A stretch of 8,564 nt of DNA from RGIG1681 sp045648025 (lineage in GTDB: Bacteria > Bacillota > Clostridia > Christensenellales > UBA1242), in assembly GCA_045648025.1 (NCBI GenBank), contig JAZRNH010000040.1, positions 1 through 8,564 on the forward strand, read 5' to 3'. The position numbers were made by a program, and so were the translations under genes. The notes under the pieces were generated by a model, which saw only the letters and a list, made by a program, of their open reading frames with translations, did not search any database and was not told the origin of the DNA. Below, in pieces: positions 5,859 to 8,564 of the stretch (positions are counted from its first letter, which is position 1; each line of letters begins with the position of its first letter).

Positions 5859-6824
5859 ATGAGAATCGTATTTTTAGGCACACCAGATTTTGCAATTAAC
5901 AGCTTAGATGCACTTGTTAAATCAAAACACGAAGTTATTGCTGTTGTAACACAACCTGATAAACCAACTGAAAGGGGAAACAAAATTCAATTTTCAGATG
6001 TAAAAAAATATGCACTTGCAAATGATATTCCATTGTTTCAATTTCCAAAAATTTCAAGAGATGGTGTTATTGACTTAAAGGCACTTAATCCTGATATTAT
6101 GGTTACTGCTGCTTATGGTCAAATTTTGAGCCAAGACATTCTTTCTATTCCAAAATATGGAATCATCAATGTTCATGCATCACTTCTTCCAAAATATAGA
6201 GGTGCTTCACCAATTCAAACTGCCATCATTCATGGCGACAGTGAAACTGGTGTTACTATTATGAAAACAGAAATCGGTCTTGACACTGGCGACATTATTG
6301 CGGCTGTTAAAACTCCTATTTTTGAAACAGAAACAGCTGGTGACCTTTCAAACCGTCTTGCTATTCTTGGTGCAAACCTTTTGTTAGAGGTTTTAGAATC
6401 TCTTGAAAATGGCACTGCAACATTTACAAAACAAGAACAGTTTGATGCAACCGTCACCACTAAAATTTCTAAATCTGATGCAGTTATCAACTGGGAAAAG
6501 TCTAGCAGAGAAATCAAGAACCTCATTCTTGGAACAAATCCAAATCCAATTGCCAGAACTCTTCTTGGCGAAGATGTTGTTAAAATTTATAGAGCAAAAA
6601 CCACTTCGGTTCAACTTTCAGAAGAAGATATCAAGGCAGAAAACGGAACTATTCTTTCAATTAGTTCTGTAAAAGCCGGGGTTTTTGTAAAAACATCTGA
6701 CGGTGCTATCGAAATTTTAGAAATGCAACTTCCTGGCGGAAAAATTTTACCAGCAAAGCAACTTATGAACGGCAGAAAAATTAATATCGGTGACAAATTT
6801 AAAACCGTTATTCAAATACACTAA
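5859..6824 (+). CDS. fmt: Methionyl-tRNA formyltransferase
   Basis: Formylates Met-tRNA(fMet) using 10-formyl-tetrahydrofolate, producing the initiator tRNA. The protein has 321 residues, normal. Seen: N-terminal Rossmann-like start (RIVFLGTPDFA), the VTQPDKPTERG loop (30-40), AAYGQIL (84-90), the catalytic NVH with Asn104 and His106, the SLLPKYRG signature (108-115), GLDTGDI with catalytic Asp142 (140-146), and a C-terminal OB-like tRNA-binding domain (about 205-321). Arg39 matches the arginine shown in E. coli Fmt (Arg42) to recognise the tRNA acceptor end. Two places are diverged: the usual basic/proline-rich K-L-x-P-S-P-V-K after the loop reads KIQFSDVKK, and the usual N-P-W-P of the C-terminal domain is NPNP (227-230). 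With def two bases upstream and rlmN ten bases downstream it belongs to the priA operon. Catalytic residues are intact, so it should be active. Confidence 0.97.
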   Translation: MRIVFLGTPDFAINSLDALVKSKHEVIAVVTQPDKPTERGNKIQFSDVKKYALANDIPLFQFPKISRDGVIDLKALNPDIMVTAAYGQILSQDILSIPKYGIINVHASLLPKYRGASPIQTAIIHGDSETGVTIMKTEIGLDTGDIIAAVKTPIFETETAGDLSNRLAILGANLLLEVLESLENGTATFTKQEQFDATVTTKISKSDAVINWEKSSREIKNLILGTNPNPIARTLLGEDVVKIYRAKTTSVQLSEEDIKAENGTILSISSVKAGVFVKTSDGAIEILEMQLPGGKILPAKQLMNGRKINIGDKFKTVIQIH

Positions 6825-6834
6825 GAGGTAACAA

Positions 6835-7890
6835 ATGAAACTATTACATGACTTTTCACTTGCTGAACTTAAAACAGAAGTTGAACAGCTTAACTTAAAA
6901 ATGCCAAGATACAGGGCAGAGCAAGTTTATAAATGGTTAAGCGACTATGCAACATTTGATGAAATGACAAATATTCCTCTTGAAATGAGAGAAATTTTAA
7001 AAGAATCTTATATTAGCAATCCTGTTAAAATTGAAAAAGAACTCATCAGCAAAGACGGAACAAGAAAATATTTGCTTTCACTTCACGATGGAAATGTTGT
7101 TGAAGCCGTTTTAATGAACTATAAATATGGCAACACTATTTGCATTTCAACACAAGTTGGCTGCAGAATGGGTTGTGCTTTTTGTGCAACTGGTATTGAT
7201 GGACTTGCAAGAAATCTTTCTGCTGGTGAAATGCTTGGTGAAGTTTTGGTTATAAACAAACATATTGGCGGAACTGCAACTGACAGAAAAATAACAAACA
7301 TTGTTTTAATGGGTTGCGGCGAACCACTTGACAACTATGATAATGTTGTAAAATTTATCAGACTAATTTCTTCAAAAGAAGGATTTAATTTATCACAAAG
7401 AAGCATATCACTTTCAACCTGTGGTCTTGCTGACAAAATTAAAAAACTTGCAGAAGAGGACCTTGGAATCACTCTTACAATATCACTTCATGCTTCAACT
7501 GATGAACAAAGAAAGAAAATTATGAAGGTTGCTCAAGCTTATTCACTTAAAGAATTGTTTTTTGCAATCAAATATTACTTTGAGAAAACTAGAAGAAGAA
7601 TCGTATTTGAATATATTGAGCTTGATATGAACACAAATGAAGACGATGCAAAAAGACTTAAAGAACTTTGCAAAGGCATATCATATCACTTTAACTTAAT
7701 TCCAATAAACACAACACCAAACTCTCCAATTGAAAACCCAGCTTTAAAACCACCAACAAAAGAAAAACAAGCGGCTTTCTGGGAATATCTTAAAGCTGAA
7801 GGAATTTCTGCCACAACAAGAAGAACTCTTGGCAGCGACATTGAAGGTGCTTGTGGACAACTTAGAAGATCAACCATTAAAAATAAATAA
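6835..7890 (+). CDS. rlmN: Dual-specificity RNA methyltransferase RlmN (23S rRNA A2503 / tRNA A37 C2-methylation)
   Basis: Radical-SAM enzyme that adds a methyl group to C2 of adenine 2503 in 23S rRNA and of A37 in some tRNAs. The protein has 351 residues, usual for the family. Seen: an N-terminal helical domain (1-75, with MPRYRAEQVYKW); the 4Fe-4S motif C-x3-C-x2-C with Cys110, Cys114 and Cys117; Cys103 and Cys340, which align with the resolving and methyl-carrying cysteines of E. coli RlmN (Cys118 and Cys355); Glu90, aligning with the active-site Glu105; and the SAM-contact GEP (162-164) and ISLHA (216-220). The usual GMGEP reads GCGEP here (Cys161), an extra cysteine near the active site but outside the cluster motif. 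Cfr, the related A2503 C8 methyltransferase, is less likely given gene order and overall pattern. SD AAGAGG (6823-6828) overlaps the fmt stop codon. rsmB, often between fmt and rlmN, is absent. Confidence 0.97.
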   Translation: MKLLHDFSLAELKTEVEQLNLKMPRYRAEQVYKWLSDYATFDEMTNIPLEMREILKESYISNPVKIEKELISKDGTRKYLLSLHDGNVVEAVLMNYKYGNTICISTQVGCRMGCAFCATGIDGLARNLSAGEMLGEVLVINKHIGGTATDRKITNIVLMGCGEPLDNYDNVVKFIRLISSKEGFNLSQRSISLSTCGLADKIKKLAEEDLGITLTISLHASTDEQRKKIMKVAQAYSLKELFFAIKYYFEKTRRRIVFEYIELDMNTNEDDAKRLKELCKGISYHFNLIPINTTPNSPIENPALKPPTKEKQAAFWEYLKAEGISATTRRTLGSDIEGACGQLRRSTIKNK

Positions 7891-7905
7891 TGTGAGGTAA
7901 AGATT

Positions 7906-8564
7906 ATGAAACCTAGACTTATAAAAGTTTCACCATCAATTCTTGCAATTGATTATAACAACGATGAAATTTTAGATAAAGCACTTGCTGACATTGAAAA
8001 AGCAAAAGCAAATTTTGTTCATATTGATGTTATGGACGGTAAATTTGTTAAAAACAAGACTTTTGACCATAAATTTGTTGATAAAATTAGAGATAAAACA
8101 AGTCTTTTGCTTGATGTTCATTTGATGGTTGAAAATCCTGACGAAGTTATTGATGATTATATTAATGCTGGGGCAGATATTTTGACCGTTCACTATGAAG
8201 CTTGTAAGGATATTTACTCAACCCTTAAAAGAATCAATGAAAAAAATGTAGTTGCAGGTGTTGCTATTAGTCCAAAAACATCAGTGCTTAAAATTAAAGA
8301 TCTTTTAGACACTGGTCTTGTTGACCTTGTTACCGTTATGGGTGTAAAGCCTGGTGCTTGTGGACAGGCATTTATTCCTGGTTCTGCCGAAAAAGTTGCT
8401 GAAATTCGTGAACTTAATAAAAAGGTTTATATTGAAATTGACGGTGGTGTTACACTTAAAAATGCTAAGATTCTTAGAAAAATGGGTGTAAACATTATTG
8501 TTAGCGGCTCAACAATCTTTAATTCAAAAAATATGAAAAAGACCATCAAACAATTAAAAGGAAA
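7906..8564 (+). CDS. rpe: Ribulose-phosphate 3-epimerase (3' end cut by the window)
   Basis: Interconverts ribulose-5-phosphate and xylulose-5-phosphate in the pentose phosphate pathway; a TIM-barrel metalloenzyme. 219 full codons are present with no stop. Known family members have about 215-225 residues, so only a few codons should be missing. Seen: VSPSIL (8-13), VHIDVMDG (38-45) with metal ligands His39 and Asp41, DVHLMV (70-75) with His72, AGVAISPKT (117-125), and IEIDGGV (176-182) with Asp179. These are the four expected metal/catalytic positions. Odd: the usual M-S-V-N-P-G-F-G-G-Q loop, which helps hold the substrate phosphate, reads MGVKPGACGQ (145-154). A related epimerase acting on another sugar phosphate (such as the allulose-6-phosphate type) is possible, but gene order favours rpe. 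The start is set by GAGGT (7894-7898), and the gene lies 15 bases after rlmN. Confidence 0.9.
   Translation, partial: MKPRLIKVSPSILAIDYNNDEILDKALADIEKAKANFVHIDVMDGKFVKNKTFDHKFVDKIRDKTSLLLDVHLMVENPDEVIDDYINAGADILTVHYEACKDIYSTLKRINEKNVVAGVAISPKTSVLKIKDLLDTGLVDLVTVMGVKPGACGQAFIPGSAEKVAEIRELNKKVYIEIDGGVTLKNAKILRKMGVNIIVSGSTIFNSKNMKKTIKQLKG

Noticed and set aside
6230..6526. A 98-codon reverse-strand ORF inside fmt
   Set aside because: Antisense to conserved catalytic parts of fmt; its sequence is the complement of that constrained coding region and matches no family.
7972..8193. A reverse-strand ORF inside rpe
   Set aside because: Antisense to the conserved metal-binding motifs of rpe; no supporting signals.
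1..8564. Search for a new defence, mobile or RNA-based system
   Set aside because: Nearly every base lies in recognised housekeeping genes; the only non-coding gaps are short (2-87 bases) and hold promoters, SDs and one terminator. No repeats, att sites, transposase, reverse transcriptase, toxin-antitoxin pair or structured RNA was seen.

Overview
The window looks like an ordinary housekeeping segment of a low-GC Gram-positive (Firmicutes-type) bacterial chromosome. The DNA is strongly AT-rich. Arginine is written almost only as AGA, and leucine mostly as CTT, TTA or TTG. Most genes carry a Shine-Dalgarno (SD) close to AAGGAG. All seven stop codons seen are TAA. Tryptophan is encoded by TGG, so the standard bacterial code fits and the TGA=Trp code of Mycoplasma does not. 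Gene order and protein details (pcrA next to ligA; rpoZ-priA-def-fmt-rlmN-rpe) suggest an uncultured Clostridia-like or related lineage. The exact taxon cannot be settled from this window.

Layout, all on the + strand. Positions 1-714 are the 3' end of a PcrA/UvrD-type helicase gene. After 41 bases comes ligA (756-2729, NAD-dependent DNA ligase). An 87-base gap (2730-2816) holds a good extended -10 promoter inside an 8-bp inverted repeat. It is followed by rpoZ (2817-3026, RNA polymerase omega subunit) and a very clear intrinsic terminator (3050-3087). The left arm of that terminator contains a perfect TATAAT with a plausible -35 box 17 bases upstream, so a promoter for the next operon appears to be built into the terminator.

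The next unit is tightly packed: priA (3112-5322, TTG start), def (5344-5856), fmt (5859-6824), rlmN (6835-7890) and rpe (7906 to beyond the window end). Intergenic gaps are 21, 2, 10 and 15 bases, with no terminators between genes, so one transcript is likely.

Functionally, PcrA, LigA and PriA serve DNA repair and replication restart. RpoZ belongs to RNA polymerase. Fmt and Def are the opposite ends of the N-formylmethionine cycle. RlmN methylates 23S rRNA and tRNA, and Rpe is a pentose-phosphate enzyme. The order is that of the well-known Firmicutes gmk-rpoZ-coaBC-priA-def-fmt-rsmB-rlmN-prpC-prkC-rsgA-rpe cluster, but with coaBC, rsmB, prpC, prkC and rsgA missing and pcrA-ligA in place of gmk.

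I found no mobile element, CRISPR array, tRNA, rRNA, riboswitch or novel defence-type system. No stretch over 300 bases lacks a gene. The items most worth a second look are the terminator/promoter overlap, the inverted repeat around the rpoZ promoter, the trimmed operon, and the altered phosphate loop of Rpe.
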